Positions 1 to 14,527 of a DNA stretch of 64,000 bases are shown here, in pieces. How positions within the stretch are numbered: position 1 is the first letter of the stretch; each line of letters opens with the position of its first letter. This stretch comes from Staphylococcus saprophyticus subsp. saprophyticus ATCC 15305 = NCTC 7292 (GTDB taxonomy: Bacteria > Bacillota > Bacilli > Staphylococcales > Staphylococcaceae), in NCBI RefSeq assembly GCF_000010125.1, contig NC_007350.1, positions 1 through 64,000 on the forward strand. Direction: 5' to 3'. A program made the translations under genes and the position numbers. The notes beneath the pieces are model-generated. The model saw only the letters and a program-made list of their open reading frames with translations. It was not told where the DNA came from and did no database searches.

Positions 1-170
1 GCATTTACTATGTTTCACTCCAAAAGTGCTTCTGTCTATGCAGATACTCCCCTTTTGCAGCACCCCTGCATTTATCCATTTTGTGTTATACATTTTTCAT
101 ACAATCTTTATAAATTATTTCCCAAACCCACAAACACCTTAAAATTTGGTATACTGTCTATTGCTCAAAG

Positions 171-432
171 TTATCCACTTATACACAACGCTATACCTCA
201 AATTTGTGGATAAGTATAATGTTATTCACAGAGTTCCTCAGCATTTAAGAACATATTCACACCCATTTGACAGAGGTTGTTGTTAAAAAGTATAATTGTG
301 TGGATAAGTTATGTAGATATTGATTGCTACAGGGTTTAAATTAATAAATTATACAATAAAAGCCTGTGTATAAATCACAGTTAGGTAATAGTTATCCACT
401 GATTGTGCGTAACTTGTGGATAATTATCAACA
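171..432. other. DnaA-box cluster upstream of dnaA (part of oriC)
   Basis: Many 9-mers match or nearly match the DnaA box TTATNCACA on either strand. They include 171-179 TTATCCACT, 179-187 TTATACACA, 205-213 TGTGGATAA, 222-230 TTATTCACA, 299-307 TGTGGATAA, 392-400 TTATCCACT, 415-423 TGTGGATAA and 424-432 TTATCAACA. The dense cluster directly before dnaA is the standard upstream half of a bipartite firmicute origin and also implies DnaA autoregulation. Bases 1-170 show no supported gene; the short open frame there has no ribosome binding site. Confidence 0.9.
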
Positions 433-508
433 GCCTGTGATTCTTTTTATTTGTACCTGTTGTTTTTGTGTATAACTTTAAAATTTACGAAAGTTGGAGT
501 TTGTTATT

Positions 509-1876
509 ATGTCAGAACAAGAAATTTGGGAAAAAGTTCTAACCTTGGCTCAAGAAAAAGTAAGTAGTGCAAGCTACCAAACATTTCTTAAAGATACAAA
601 ATTGTTTAAACTGCAGAATGAGCAAGCGATTGTAGTTACTGATGACGATTTTGTTGCTAATTGGTTAAAGATGAATTACGCAGAAATTATTAAAGCTGCT
701 TTATATGAAGCAATTGGTCATGAGATAGCACCAGTCTTTTATACTGAAGAAGAGCTAAAAAGCTTACATACAAGTGAGCAAAAAGAAGAAAATCAACCAG
801 AACAACCAGCCAAAAAGTATACGCCAGGCGTTGATGAAGCTGTCATTGGCGGTGAACAGTTCAATACACATAATACGTTTGAAACATTTGTCATTGGACC
901 AGGTAATAGATTCCCTCATGCTGCAAGTCTTGCAGTGGCAGAAGCACCAGCTAAAGCGTATAATCCATTATTTATTTATGGTGGTGTTGGTTTAGGTAAG
1001 ACCCATCTAATGCATGCGATTGGTCATTATGTATTGGATAACAATCCAGACGCTAAAGTTATTTATACGTCTAGTGAAAAATTTACAAATGAATTTATTA
1101 AGTCTATTCGTGATAATAAAACTGAACGTTTTAGGGAAAAATACCGTAATATCGACGTTTTATTAATTGATGATATTCAATTTATTCAAAATAAAGAACA
1201 AACTCAAGAAGAATTTTTCCATACATTTAATGAATTACATCAAGCAAATAAGCAAATTGTAATTTCTAGTGATCGACCTCCAAAAGAAATTGCTAAACTA
1301 GAAGATCGTTTACGTTCACGTTTCGAATGGGGATTAATCGTAGATATTACGCCGCCTGATTATGAAACAAGAATGGCGATTTTACAGAAGAAAATTGGCG
1401 AAGAAAATCTTAACATTCCAACTGAGGCGCTTACTTACATCGCTAATCAAATTCAGTCTAATATTCGTGAACTTGAAGGTGCATTAACACGTGTCTTAGC
1501 ATTTTCAAAATTACAGGGACAACCCATTACGACTGAGTTAACAGCTGAAGCACTTAAAGATATTATTCAAGCACCTAAATCTAAAAAAATCACGATACAA
1601 GATATTCAGAAAATTGTTGGTCAGTATTATAGTGTAAGAATTGAAGATTTTAGCGCTAAAAAACGAACAAAATCCATCGCTTATCCGCGTCAAATTGCAA
1701 TGTACTTATCACGTGAGTTAACCGATTTTTCATTACCAAAAATTGGTGAAGAGTTTGGCGGTCGTGATCATACAACGGTTATTCATGCACATGAAAAAAT
1801 AGTTAAAGATATACAAAATGATCCAACTTTTAAACAAGAAGTTGAAAATTTAGAAAAAGAAATAAGAAACCAATAA
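509..1876 (+). CDS. dnaA: chromosomal replication initiator protein DnaA
   Basis: DnaA is the AAA+ initiator that binds DnaA boxes and opens oriC. The ATG at 509 has GGAG at 496-499 and gives 455 aa (MSEQEIWEK); an in-frame TTG at 494 overlaps that ribosome binding site and is rejected. Domain I is about residues 1-85. The Walker A motif GGVGLGKT is at 158-165 and Walker B LLIDD at 218-222. The C-terminal HTH has the signature [10 protein letters not shown] near 418-427, which reads the DnaA box. DnaA-box clusters flank the gene on both sides, and dnaN follows after 247 bases. The length is normal for Staphylococcus. Confidence 0.98.
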   Translation: MSEQEIWEKVLTLAQEKVSSASYQTFLKDTKLFKLQNEQAIVVTDDDFVANWLKMNYAEIIKAALYEAIGHEIAPVFYTEEELKSLHTSEQKEENQPEQPAKKYTPGVDEAVIGGEQFNTHNTFETFVIGPGNRFPHAASLAVAEAPAKAYNPLFIYGGVGLGKTHLMHAIGHYVLDNNPDAKVIYTSSEKFTNEFIKSIRDNKTERFREKYRNIDVLLIDDIQFIQNKEQTQEEFFHTFNELHQANKQIVISSDRPPKEIAKLEDRLRSRFEWGLIVDITPPDYETRMAILQKKIGEENLNIPTEALTYIANQIQSNIRELEGALTRVLAFSKLQGQPITTELTAEALKDIIQAPKSKKITIQDIQKIVGQYYSVRIEDFSAKKRTKSIAYPRQIAMYLSRELTDFSLPKIGEEFGGRDHTTVIHAHEKIVKDIQNDPTFKQEVENLEKEIRNQ

Positions 1877-2123
1877 AATAAACTGTACTATAACAGAATA
1901 ATCGTAGGTATTTTGAGGAATAGTTAATAGAGGAATTATAAACGTTATTGTGGATAATGTTAAAAAGTCATACACACAGTGCACAAGTTATCCACAGTCT
2001 TTAATCGACGTCACTGTTCACTAAAATTAACTTATCCCCTAATCCACAAGCCCTACTACTATTACTACTGTTTTAAAACCTATATAATTTAATATATAAA
2101 CGACTGGAAGGAGTTTAATAAAG
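1877..2123. other. oriC unwinding region between dnaA and dnaN
   Basis: The gap holds DnaA boxes at 1949-1957 (TGTGGATAA) and 1988-1996 (TTATCCACA), then the weaker boxes TTATCCCCT (2032-2040) and AATCCACAA (2041-2049). Right after these, 2053-2070 reads CTACTACTATTACTACTG, which is six trinucleotides that on the other strand read TAG or TAA. This matches the DnaA-trio element known from B. subtilis, where DnaA loads onto single strands. AT-rich DNA follows at 2071-2100. I take this as the duplex-opening site. Confidence 0.88.
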
Positions 2124-3254
2124 ATGGAATTCACAATAAGAAGAGATTATTTTATTAATCAATTAAATGACACACTTAAGGCCATCTCACCAAGAACAAC
2201 ATTACCTATCTTAACTGGTATCAAAATTGAAGTTAAAAACAACGAAGTTATACTAACTGGTTCTGATTCAGAAATCTCAATCGAAATCACTATTCCTAAA
2301 CAAGTCGATGGTGAAGATATTATTGATATTGTTGAAACCGGATCAGTCGTGCTTCCTGGTCGTTTCTTCGTAGACATTATAAAAAAATTACCAGGTAAAG
2401 AAGTTAAACTTTCTACAAATGAACAGTTCCAAACACTTATTACATCTGGACATTCTGAATTTAACTTAAGTGGTTTAGACCCAGATCAATACCCGTTATT
2501 GCCACAAGTTTCTCGTGATGATGCGATCCAATTATCAGTTAAAGTGCTTAAAAACGTTATCGCACAGACTAATTTCGCAGTGTCCACCTCAGAAACACGC
2601 CCAGTACTTACTGGTGTCAACTGGCTTATACAAGAAAATGAATTAATATGCACAGCTACTGACTCACACCGCTTGGCTGTAAGAAAGGTAGCATTAGAAG
2701 ATGACTCAGAAAATAAAAATGTCATCATTCCTGGTAAAGCATTATCTGAGTTAAATAAGATTATGTCAGACAGTGAAGAAGACATCGATATTTTCTTTGC
2801 TTCAAATCAAGTGTTATTCAAAGTGGGTAACGTAAACTTTATTTCACGTTTATTAGAAGGTCATTATCCTGATACATCTCGTTTATTCCCAGAGAATTAC
2901 GAAATTAAATTAGGAATTGATAATGGTGAATTCTATCATGCCATCGATCGTGCATCTTTATTAGCACGTGAAGGCGGCAATAATGTCATTAAATTAAGTA
3001 CAGGTAATGAACTTGTAGAATTATCTTCAACATCACCAGAAATTGGTACGGTAAAAGAAGATGTTAAAGCAAGTAATGTAGATGGTGGCAACCTAAAAAT
3101 TTCATTCAACTCAAAATATATGATGGATGCTTTAAAAGCCATTGATAACGATGAAGTGGAAGTAGAATTTTTCGGTACAATGAAACCATTTATTTTAAAA
3201 CCAAAAGACGATGATTCAGTTACACAACTTATCTTACCGATTAGAACGTATTAA
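2124..3254 (+). CDS. dnaN: DNA polymerase III beta subunit (sliding clamp)
   Basis: This is the ring clamp that tethers the replicative polymerase. The protein has 376 aa, the staphylococcal length, starting MEFTIRRDYF with AAGGAG at 2108-2113. It shows the three-repeat clamp pattern, including the PILTGIKIE segment near residue 30, TRPVLTGVNW near 160, and the C-terminal end LILPIRTY that closes domain III. It follows the oriC unwinding region and is read in the same direction as dnaA, which is the conserved dnaA-dnaN pair. A strong terminator lies 55 bases downstream. Confidence 0.98.
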   Translation: MEFTIRRDYFINQLNDTLKAISPRTTLPILTGIKIEVKNNEVILTGSDSEISIEITIPKQVDGEDIIDIVETGSVVLPGRFFVDIIKKLPGKEVKLSTNEQFQTLITSGHSEFNLSGLDPDQYPLLPQVSRDDAIQLSVKVLKNVIAQTNFAVSTSETRPVLTGVNWLIQENELICTATDSHRLAVRKVALEDDSENKNVIIPGKALSELNKIMSDSEEDIDIFFASNQVLFKVGNVNFISRLLEGHYPDTSRLFPENYEIKLGIDNGEFYHAIDRASLLAREGGNNVIKLSTGNELVELSSTSPEIGTVKEDVKASNVDGGNLKISFNSKYMMDALKAIDNDEVEVEFFGTMKPFILKPKDDDSVTQLILPIRTY

Positions 3255-3308
3255 TCGTATTGTTAAATAGATTAACGCAATAACTTTTCTCAATAAAAAG
3301 TGCAACTT

Positions 3309-3361
3309 AACAGGAACAAGCCTTTGAAATCTTAGTGATTTCTGGTTTGTTCCTGTTTTTA
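3309..3361 (+). terminator. intrinsic terminator after dnaN
   Basis: AACAGGAACAAGCC pairs with GGTTTGTTCCTGTT, followed by a T-run at 3355-3361. It closes the dnaA-dnaN unit. Confidence 0.85.
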
Positions 3362-3805
3362 TTTGAAAAAAGAGTCTGAGTTTAAAAGCAGATACTAAGA
3401 GATAATTAGAAATTTGCTAATGTTATTAATTAATTTCATGATTAAAGACATTTAAAGGGCAAATATAAGCATTTTGAACATTTTCTTAGGGGAAAATGCT
3501 TAAAAGTAATAAAAGTGTCTTAAAACAGCTCTAAATGCAAAATAAATATAGTCCGTATATCATACATAAATTTTTAAGCAGATTAAGGTATTTAGTGAAA
3601 ATTAATATTATTTGTAAAGAATGCCCATATAATGTATTTATTTTTGATATAATATGACATTATGAAACAACGTTAAAAATAACTTTGAAACTAATTATTT
3701 AAAAATAGTTAAAATAAGTTAAAAGAAATCGCTTACTCACTGTATTTTGCATGAAATTTTCCGCAAAAAAAGGTATAATATATAAGTGAGCTTAAAAGAA
3801 ATGGA
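3362..3805. other. AT-rich non-coding gap before yaaA
   Basis: About 440 bases without a supported gene. Runs of stop codons occur in all frames. A TATAAT at 3774-3779 is a good -10 for the yaaA-recF-gyrB-gyrA unit, although no convincing -35 is seen at the right distance. A short reverse open frame across this stretch has no ribosome binding site. Confidence 0.6.
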
Positions 3806-3814
3806 GTGATTGAT

Positions 3815-4039
3815 TTGGTTGAAGAGGTAATTGTTGATGGAGACATTACTTTAGGGCAATTTCTAAAGACAGAAGGTATTATCGAATCTGGCGGACAAGC
3901 AAAATGGTTCTTACAAGATTTTGATGTCATGATCAATGATGAGCGTGAAACGCGTCGCGGTAAGAAATTAAATCATCGAGATAGCATTGTCATACCAGAA
4001 GTCGGTTCATTTTTGATATTACATCAAGGTGAAGAATGA
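3815..4039 (+). CDS. yaaA: S4-domain RNA-binding protein YaaA
   Basis: A small S4-like protein (74 aa) always found between dnaN and recF in Bacillales; its exact role is not settled. The S4 fold shows in [20 protein letters not shown] and the RRGKKL segment. I chose the TTG at 3815 because GGAG at 3803-3806 sits 8 bases before it. The GTG at 3806 would overlap that ribosome binding site and adds only three residues (77 aa). The stop overlaps the recF start by four bases (ATGA), so translation is probably coupled. Confidence 0.9.
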
Positions 4040-5151
4040 AATTAAAGACACTCCAGTTACAAAATTATCGTAATTATGAGTCCATTTCCTTAAATTGTCA
4101 TCCCGATGTCAATATATTGATTGGTGAAAATGCCCAAGGGAAGACTAATTTATTAGAATCTATTTATACGTTAGCACTAGCTAAAAGTCACAGAACGTCT
4201 AATGACAAAGAACTCATACGTTTCGATAGCGACTATGCTAAAATAGAGGGTGACCTTAGTTATAGATATGGTGAGATGCCTTTAACGATGTACATCACTA
4301 AAAAAGGTAAACAAGTCAAAATCAATCACTTAGAACAAAGTAGACTGACCCAGTATATTGGGCACTTGAACGTCGTTTTGTTTGCGCCTGAGGATTTAAA
4401 TATTGTCAAAGGATCACCGCAGATTAGACGTAGATTTATAGATATGGAACTTGGACAAATCTCAGCAGTATATTTAAATGATTTGTCACAGTATCAACGT
4501 ATTTTAAAACAAAAGAATAATTATTTGAAGCAACTGCAATATGGACAAAAGACAGACAGCACCATGCTTGAAGTCTTAAACCAACAATTTGCAGAATACG
4601 CACTCAAAATTACGCTAAGACGTGAACATTTTATTAATGAACTTGAATCACTAGCGAAACCTATCCATTCTGGGATTACAAATGAACGTGAAACATTGTC
4701 TTTAAACTATTTACCTAGTATTAAACTAGAAAATAAAGATAAAAGTGAGACAGAACGCTTAGAGGAAGTCTTAACGATACTTAATGACAATATGGAACGA
4801 GAAAAAGATCGAGGTGTGTGTTTATACGGACCTCACAGAGATGATTTAGGTTTTAATGTGAATGGAATGGACGCTCAGACTTATGGCTCGCAAGGTCAAC
4901 AAAGAACTACTGCACTATCAATCAAACTCGCTGAAATTGAGTTAATGAATATTGAAGTAGGTGAGTATCCAATTCTATTGCTAGATGATGTATTAAGTGA
5001 GTTAGATGATTCACGTCAATCTCATTTATTGAGCACTATTCAACATAAAGTGCAGACTTTTGTTACTACGACATCCGTAGACGGTATAGAACATGAAATT
5101 ATGAAAAACGCTAAACTTTATCGCATTAATCAGGGCGAAATTATAAAGTAA
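4036..5151 (+). CDS. recF: DNA replication/repair protein RecF
   Basis: RecF is an SMC-like ATPase that helps load RecA at gaps. The protein has 371 aa. Walker A GENAQGKT is at residues 30-37. The ABC-type signature [13 protein letters not shown] is near 283, and Walker [14 protein letters not shown] is near 312. The start codon overlaps the yaaA stop (ATGA), and gyrB begins 12 bases after the recF stop. This is the conserved yaaA-recF-gyrB-gyrA run. Confidence 0.97.
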
Positions 5152-7098
<1,947 letters not shown>

Positions 7099-7133
7099 TA
7101 CGATGAACTGAATTTTTGAAGGAGGATATCTTG

Positions 7134-9827
7134 ATGGCTGAATTACCTGAATCAAGAATTAATGAACGAAATATAACGAGTGAGATGCGCGAGTCATTCT
7201 TAGACTATGCGATGAGTGTTATTGTCTCACGTGCTTTACCTGATGTGAGAGATGGTTTGAAACCAGTACATCGACGCATATTGTATGGTTTACATGAACA
7301 AGGTATGACACCAGACAAGTCATACAAGAAATCTGCGCGTATTGTTGGGGACGTAATGGGTAAATATCACCCACATGGTGACTCATCAATTTATGAAGCA
7401 ATGGTTAGAATGGCACAAGACTTCAGCTATCGATATCCTTTAGTTGATGGACAAGGTAACTTTGGTTCTATGGATGGCGACGGTGCGGCTGCGATGCGTT
7501 ATACAGAAGCACGTATGTCTAAGATTACACTTGAATTACTTAGAGATTTAAATAAAGATACAATTGATTTTATCGATAACTATGATGGTAATGAAAGAGA
7601 GCCGTCAGTCTTACCTGCTAGATTCCCTAACTTATTAGTTAATGGTGCATCTGGTATCGCTGTTGGGATGGCTACAAATATTCCGCCACATAATTTAACA
7701 GAGGTCATCAACGGTATTTTAAGTTTAAGTTATAATCCCGATATTACCATTGCTGAATTGATGGAAGATATACAAGGGCCAGACTTCCCGACTGCAGGTA
7801 TTATCCTTGGAAAGAGTGGGATTCGTCGTGCATTTGAAACAGGTCGAGGATCAATACAATTGCGCTCTCGTGCAGAAATAGAAGAACGTGGTGGCGGTCG
7901 TCAACGTATTGTTGTTACAGAAGTACCGTACCAAGTTAACAAAGCACGTATGATAGAAAAGATTGCTGAATTAGCGCGTGATAAGAAAATAGACGGTATC
8001 ACAGACTTACGCGATGAAACAAGTTTACGTACAGGTGTCCGTGTAGTAATCGATATCCGTAAAGATGCCAACGCGAGTGTTGTCTTAAATAACTTATACA
8101 AACAAACACCATTACAAACATCATTTGGTGTAAACATGATTGCCTTAGTTAATGGCAGACCAAAACTTATTTCACTTAAAGATGCCTTAGTTGAATACTT
8201 AGAGCATCAAAAAGTCGTTGTAAGAAGACGTACCGAATATAATTTAAAAAAAGCTTTAGATCGTGCACATATATTAGAAGGTTTGAGAATTGCGCTTGAT
8301 CATATTGATGAAATTATCAGAGTTATTCGTGAATCAGATAACGATAAGATTGCCATGGCAAGTTTACAAGAACAATTTAAATTATCTGAACGTCAAGCAC
8401 AAGCGATTTTAGATATGCGTTTAAGACGTTTAACTGGTTTAGAAAGAGATAAGATTGAAGCTGAATATAATGAACTAATTGCTTATATTGAAGAATTGAA
8501 ATCTATCCTTGCAGATGAAGAAAAATTATTACAAATTGTTCGTGATGAATTGATTGATGTCCGTGAGCGTTATGGTGATGAACGTAAGACTGAAATCCAA
8601 CTTGGTGGTTTAGATGACATTGAAGATGAGGATTTAATTCCAGAAGAACAAATTGTGATTACGTTAAGTCATAATAACTACATCAAACGATTACCAGTTT
8701 CAACTTATAGAGCACAACACCGTGGTGGTCGTGGTGTTCAAGGTATGAATACGCTAGAAGAAGACTTTGTAAGTCAACTTGTGACGTTAAGTACACATGA
8801 CAACGTGCTATTCTTTACGAATAAAGGTCGTGTCTATAAACTTAAAGGCTATGAAGTGCCAGAGCTTTCTCGTCAGTCTAAAGGTATTCCAGTAGTTAAC
8901 GCAATTGAGTTAGACAATGACGAATCGATTAGTACGATGATTGCTGTTAAAGATTTAGAAAGTGAAGAAGATTATTTAGTCTTTGCTACTCAAAAAGGTA
9001 GAGTGAAACGTTCTGCCCTAAGTAACTTCTCACATATTAATAAAAACGGTAAAATTGCGATTAGTTTCAAACAGGATGACGAATTGATTGCAGTACGTCT
9101 AACTGATGGTGAAACTGATATTCTAATAGGTACATCGCACGCTTCATTAATTCGCTTCCCTGAAACTGCATTGCGTCCACTTGGCCGTACCGCGGCGGGT
9201 GTGAAAGGTATTACACTTAGAGAAGACGATAAAGTAGTCGGTTTAGATGTTACAAAAGCCGAAAGCGATGATGAAATACTCGTCGTGACTGAAAATGGTT
9301 ACGGTAAACGTACACCAGTTGAAGATTACAGATTATCAAACCGTGGTGGTAAAGGTATTAAAACAGCGACTATCACAGAACGTAATGGTAATGTAGTTTG
9401 TATCACATCAGTGACTGGTGAAGAAGACTTGATGGTTGTTACAAACTCTGGCGTGATTATCCGTATTGATGTAGAGGATATTTCACAAAACGGCCGTGCA
9501 GCACAAGGTGTGAGATTGATTAAATTAGGTGAAAATCAATTCGTATCTACAGTAGCTAAAGTAAATGAGGAAGATGAAGCTGAAACAGAAACTGAAGCAA
9601 TTGCCTCCGATTCAGAAAATACTGATGCAACTGAACAAATGGCACAAGATTCACAACAAGGTGAAGCTGTGATAGAGGACGATGCACCAGGCAACGCCAT
9701 TCATACAGAAGTTGAAGATAGTGATGTATCAGATGATGATGATCGTCAAGAAGTACGACAAGACTTTATGGACCGTGTGAATGAAGATATTGATAATGCG
9801 GACAACGAAGATAACGAAGAAGAGTAA
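7134..9827 (+). CDS. gyrA: DNA gyrase subunit A
   Basis: Breakage-reunion subunit of gyrase, 897 aa from the ATG at 7134 with GGAGG at 7121-7125. The quinolone-resistance region reads [12 protein letters not shown] with Ser84, Ser85 and Glu88, so the common resistance changes are absent. The catalytic tyrosine lies in [10 protein letters not shown] near residue 123. The C-terminal beta-pinwheel repeats, such as [12 protein letters not shown] and NRGGKGIKT, are present. The last ~90 residues form a very acidic tail rich in D and E, slightly longer than in S. aureus. Confidence 0.98.
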   Translation: MAELPESRINERNITSEMRESFLDYAMSVIVSRALPDVRDGLKPVHRRILYGLHEQGMTPDKSYKKSARIVGDVMGKYHPHGDSSIYEAMVRMAQDFSYRYPLVDGQGNFGSMDGDGAAAMRYTEARMSKITLELLRDLNKDTIDFIDNYDGNEREPSVLPARFPNLLVNGASGIAVGMATNIPPHNLTEVINGILSLSYNPDITIAELMEDIQGPDFPTAGIILGKSGIRRAFETGRGSIQLRSRAEIEERGGGRQRIVVTEVPYQVNKARMIEKIAELARDKKIDGITDLRDETSLRTGVRVVIDIRKDANASVVLNNLYKQTPLQTSFGVNMIALVNGRPKLISLKDALVEYLEHQKVVVRRRTEYNLKKALDRAHILEGLRIALDHIDEIIRVIRESDNDKIAMASLQEQFKLSERQAQAILDMRLRRLTGLERDKIEAEYNELIAYIEELKSILADEEKLLQIVRDELIDVRERYGDERKTEIQLGGLDDIEDEDLIPEEQIVITLSHNNYIKRLPVSTYRAQHRGGRGVQGMNTLEEDFVSQLVTLSTHDNVLFFTNKGRVYKLKGYEVPELSRQSKGIPVVNAIELDNDESISTMIAVKDLESEEDYLVFATQKGRVKRSALSNFSHINKNGKIAISFKQDDELIAVRLTDGETDILIGTSHASLIRFPETALRPLGRTAAGVKGITLREDDKVVGLDVTKAESDDEILVVTENGYGKRTPVEDYRLSNRGGKGIKTATITERNGNVVCITSVTGEEDLMVVTNSGVIIRIDVEDISQNGRAAQGVRLIKLGENQFVSTVAKVNEEDEAETETEAIASDSENTDATEQMAQDSQQGEAVIEDDAPGNAIHTEVEDSDVSDDDDRQEVRQDFMDRVNEDIDNADNEDNEEE

Positions 9828-9851
9828 TTTTATGCGATAATAGTCATTATA

Positions 9852-9886
9852 AAAAAGACCTACCTCAATGAGGTAGGTCTTTTTTG
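9852..9886. terminator. bidirectional terminator between gyrA and nnrD
   Basis: AAAAAGACCTACCTC pairs with GAGGTAGGTCTTTTT. The A-run and T-run on either side let it stop transcripts from both converging genes. Confidence 0.92.
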
Positions 9887-9888
9887 GC

Positions 9889-10701
9889 TTAATTTTCTAA
9901 AGCTTTCATAGCATGAGGTATTTCACTGATTAGTCTGGATGGTGGCACGACATACATTTTTTCTGCTAACTGTTCTCCAATATAACTATGCGTATACGTA
10001 GCACTTGTAACGGCTTCTTCTGTGTCGTTGAATTGGCCGACAAAGCTTGTAATCATACCAGATAAAGTATCACCCATACCACCTGTAGCCATTGCTGGTG
10101 TCCCTATTGGCAGTTTGTAGTCTTTACCTCTGAAATAGATTTCAGTTCCGTGCATTTTTAAGACAATGGTTGCACCAATGCGATCTGCGGCTTCACGATT
10201 ACGTTCATACGTTTGTTCCTCTATAGGAATACCACTTAAACGTTCCCACTCTTTTTGGTGAGGCGTAAAGATAACCTTGCACGTAGGAATGTCTGGTTTC
10301 AATTTACTAAAAATTGTAATAGCATCCCCATCTACAATTAATTTTTGATGTGGTTGAATATTTTGTAATAGGAAAGTAATGGCATTATTGCCTTTAAAAT
10401 CACAACCGAGTCCTGGTCCGATTAAGATACAATCCGTGTTCTCAATCATTTTTGTTAACATTTTAGTATCGTTAATATCAATCACCATGGCCTCTGGACA
10501 ACGTGAATGTAAAGCGGCATGATTTGTTGGATGTGTAGCTACAGTGATTAATCCGCTACCACTATAAACACACGCTCGAGCTGCAAGCATGATTGCACCA
10601 CCTAAGTTCGCATTGCCCCCAATTAAAAGAATTCTCCCATAATCACCTTTATGTGTTTCATCTTTACGTTTTGGAATGCTTACTTGTGATAAAGTTTCCA
10701 T
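9889..10701 (-). CDS. nnrD: ADP-dependent NAD(P)H-hydrate dehydratase
   Basis: Ribokinase-like repair enzyme that converts damaged NAD(P)H hydrates back to NAD(P)H. The protein has 270 aa. Family features include GRILLIGGNANLGGA near the N-terminus, GPGLG, IVDGDAI, the FTPHQKEWERL segment and the active-site loop ATGGMGDTLSGMI near residue 200. An AGGAGG sits a few bases before the ATG at 10701. No partner epimerase domain is fused. It converges on gyrA and is divergent from hutH, as in S. aureus. Confidence 0.93.
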   Translation of the reverse strand: METLSQVSIPKRKDETHKGDYGRILLIGGNANLGGAIMLAARACVYSGSGLITVATHPTNHAALHSRCPEAMVIDINDTKMLTKMIENTDCILIGPGLGCDFKGNNAITFLLQNIQPHQKLIVDGDAITIFSKLKPDIPTCKVIFTPHQKEWERLSGIPIEEQTYERNREAADRIGATIVLKMHGTEIYFRGKDYKLPIGTPAMATGGMGDTLSGMITSFVGQFNDTEEAVTSATYTHSYIGEQLAEKMYVVPPSRLISEIPHAMKALEN

Positions 10702-11027
10702 TTTGAAACCTCCTTTTAAACATTTAGCGTTAATTTAATACGTTGACTTGAAAAAGATAAGCATCTGCTTAAAATGATAAATGTTAAAGTTGGCTATCTT
10801 ATATTCTCTATATCATAGAATGTTAAAACCATTTTCTTTTAAGTTACTTATATCTTATTTTTTTGTGCTCATTTATAAATACAATAAGAAATATTATACC
10901 TGGTTTCGAGATTAGTCAATAGGCAAAGTCGTAAAGAAAATATTAATTTTAGAAAACATAATTTTGATACGACTTTATCCCATTAAATCAGTAATTTAAT
11001 ACCATATTACGGATATGGTCAATCCTA

Positions 11028-11056
11028 TTGTTCGTGTGAAAATGTAAGCGTATACT
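11028..11056 (+). promoter_or_regulatory. hutH promoter with cre-like CcpA site
   Basis: TTGTTC (11028-11033), a 17-base spacer and TATACT (11051-11056) form a promoter. Overlapping its -10, 11042-11056 reads ATGTAAGCGTATACT, close to the catabolite-responsive element consensus (TGWAANCGNTNWCA). CcpA repression of histidine use is expected. The wider gap 10702-11097 shows no gene; both divergent promoters must lie there. Confidence 0.6.
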
Positions 11057-11097
11057 CGAATTAATTGAACAAAATAGATAAGCAAGGAGATGGGGAA

Positions 11098-12597
11098 ATG
11101 ACATTACAACTTAATGGTGAAATGCTAACAATCAATGATATTAAAACGTTCTTAAATAAGGAAGATACCGTTGAAGTAACACAAGAAGCACTGGAACGCG
11201 TAAAGAAAAGTAGACAAACGGTGGAACATATTATAGAAAACAAAGAAACAATCTATGGTATTACAACTGGATTTGGATTATTTAGTGATGTGCGAATTGA
11301 TAAAGATGAATACAATCAATTACAAGTAAATTTAATTCGATCACATGCTTGTGGTGTTGGGAAACCATTTTCAGAAGAAGTTGCTTTAGTAATGATGGTC
11401 TTACGATTAAATACTTTGTTGAAAGGTCATTCTGGTACGACAGTCGCGTTAGTAGAGCAACTTGTTTATTATATCAATAACAGAATTGTACCAGTGATTC
11501 CACAGCAAGGATCTTTAGGCGCATCAGGGGACCTAGCACCATTATCTCATTTAGCATTAGCTTTAATTGGTGAAGGCAATGTATTTTTTAAAGGTGAAGA
11601 AGTAGACAGCCGGTATGTCTTAAATCAATTAAATCGTAACCCAATACAATTACAAGCTAAAGAGGGACTTGCACTCATTAATGGCACGCAAGCGATGACT
11701 GCACAAGGTGTGATTAATTATATTGAAGCGGAAGCCTTAGGTTACCAAGCAGAATGGATTGCTGCTCTAACACATCAAGCATTAAATGGTATTACAGATG
11801 CTTATAATGAAAAAGTGCATAAAGCACGTAATTTTCAAGAACAAATAGATGTTGCAGCTAGAATGTTAGACTGGTTAGATGGCTCAGAGTTAACCACTAC
11901 ACAAGGCGACATACGTGTACAAGATGCATACACATTACGCTGTATTCCACAAATACATGGCGCAAGTTTTCAAGTATTTAATTATGTGAAAGAAAAATTA
12001 GAATTTGAAATGAACGCTGCTAATGATAATCCATTAATATTTGATGAAGGTGATGAAACGCTTGTTATTTCTGGAGGTAATTTCCATGGGCAACCGATTG
12101 CCTTTGCATTAGATTTCTTAAAGTTAGGTGTAAGTGAATTGGCTAATGTATCAGAGCGTCGTTTAGAGCGACTCGTAAATCCTCAATTAAATAATGGATT
12201 GCCTGCCTTTTTAAGTCCACAACCAGGATTACAGAGTGGCGCGATGATTATGCAGTATGCTGCTGCGAGCTTAGTATCAGAAAATAAAACACTCGCACAT
12301 CCAGCAAGTGTTGACTCAATACCATCGTCAGCTAATCAAGAGGATCACGTTTCGATGGGAACGATTGCCTCTCGTCATGGCTATCACATCATTGAAAATG
12401 CGAGACGTGTCTTAGCAATTGAAACGATTATTGCATTACAAGCCGTTGAATATAAAGATATTGATAAATTATCACCGAAAACATATGAAAAGTATCAAGA
12501 ATTACGTCACATCGTACCATCAATTACAGAAGATAGACAGTTCCATAAAGATATTGAAGCGGTATCGCAATATTTACAAGATCTTGCTTATATGTAG
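11098..12597 (+). CDS. hutH: histidine ammonia-lyase
   Basis: First enzyme of histidine degradation: histidine to urocanate and ammonia. The ATG at 11098 has AAGGAG a few bases upstream and gives 499 aa; a TTG at 11065 lacks a ribosome binding site. The self-forming MIO cofactor comes from Ala142-Ser143-Gly144 within [14 protein letters not shown]. Other family blocks are YGITTGFG near 53, [10 protein letters not shown], and [13 protein letters not shown]. The gene stands alone here, as in other staphylococci where the rest of hut is elsewhere. Confidence 0.97.
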   Translation: MTLQLNGEMLTINDIKTFLNKEDTVEVTQEALERVKKSRQTVEHIIENKETIYGITTGFGLFSDVRIDKDEYNQLQVNLIRSHACGVGKPFSEEVALVMMVLRLNTLLKGHSGTTVALVEQLVYYINNRIVPVIPQQGSLGASGDLAPLSHLALALIGEGNVFFKGEEVDSRYVLNQLNRNPIQLQAKEGLALINGTQAMTAQGVINYIEAEALGYQAEWIAALTHQALNGITDAYNEKVHKARNFQEQIDVAARMLDWLDGSELTTTQGDIRVQDAYTLRCIPQIHGASFQVFNYVKEKLEFEMNAANDNPLIFDEGDETLVISGGNFHGQPIAFALDFLKLGVSELANVSERRLERLVNPQLNNGLPAFLSPQPGLQSGAMIMQYAAASLVSENKTLAHPASVDSIPSSANQEDHVSMGTIASRHGYHIIENARRVLAIETIIALQAVEYKDIDKLSPKTYEKYQELRHIVPSITEDRQFHKDIEAVSQYLQDLAYM

Positions 12598-12689
12598 GGA
12601 CTCTAATTGACATAAACGTTGTCACCCTTGAAATAGCTGATGTTATTTGCTATATTTAAATTAACTTAATTATGCTATTGTTCGTAGGA

Positions 12690-12890
12690 TAAGTAATATT
12701 GAATCTTGATTTCAGAGAGCTTGTGGTTAGTGTGAACAAGTAATCATATTTAATATGAATCTACCTACTATATGAGAACAATCGGTTATAGCCGTTATTT
12801 AGTGAGAGTGCAGTCTAATTTTGGACTGTTAAATAGGGTGGCAACGCGTAGACCACGTCCCTTGTACAGGGACGTGGTCTTTTTGTGTTA
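12690..12890 (+). promoter_or_regulatory. T-box leader of serS (tRNA-Ser sensing)
   Basis: The T-box core AGGGTGGCAACGCG at 12834-12847 is followed by a strong terminator stem GACCACGTCCC / GGGACGTGGTC with T-run (12851-12888). Upstream, the AGAGAGCTTGTGG and GTGAACAAG segments look like stem I. TCT at 12760-12762 is a plausible serine specifier codon. By family knowledge, uncharged tRNA-Ser binds and prevents termination so serS is made. The specifier assignment is tentative. Confidence 0.9.
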
Positions 12891-12901
12891 TTATCCAATA
12901 A

Positions 12902-14212
<1,311 letters not shown>

Positions 14213-14230
14213 AAAACTGAAAGTAATGCT

Positions 14231-14268
14231 AAAAACGCGTAGCGACAATAGGTCCTATGCGTTTTTTT
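14231..14268 (+). terminator. intrinsic terminator after serS
   Basis: AAAAACGCGTAG pairs with CTATGCGTTTTT and is followed by more T. The rest of the gap to azlC (14269-14527) holds nothing recognisable. Confidence 0.85.
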
Positions 14269-14527
14269 GTGCACTATCGAAAGGGTAGGGGAGGTGTAAA
14301 AAGTATAAAATAGCAAATATGATTAGGCGGAATTCAGATATATTTTAGAGGTATGTCTTAATTATTTCTAAAAATTCAGAGAAATATAAACAACGTGTTT
14401 TAAGCTTTTTAAGACAATCGTTAGTCTAACCTCACACAAACGGATGTCTAAAGATATTGCGCATTTAGAATCAGTTGTATTAGAATTGATATATTATTTT
14501 TGAAGTGCCATGAGAGGGTGGGTGTGT

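Noticed and set aside
10-213. 67-aa open frame at the window start
   Set aside because: No ribosome binding site, no recognisable protein pattern, and it runs through DnaA boxes.
7219-7401. Possible quinolone-resistance changes in gyrA
   Set aside because: Ser84, Ser85 and Glu88 are all the sensitive-type residues.
12419-12610. 63-aa frame at the hutH end
   Set aside because: It is an alternative frame of the hutH 3' end with no ribosome binding site.
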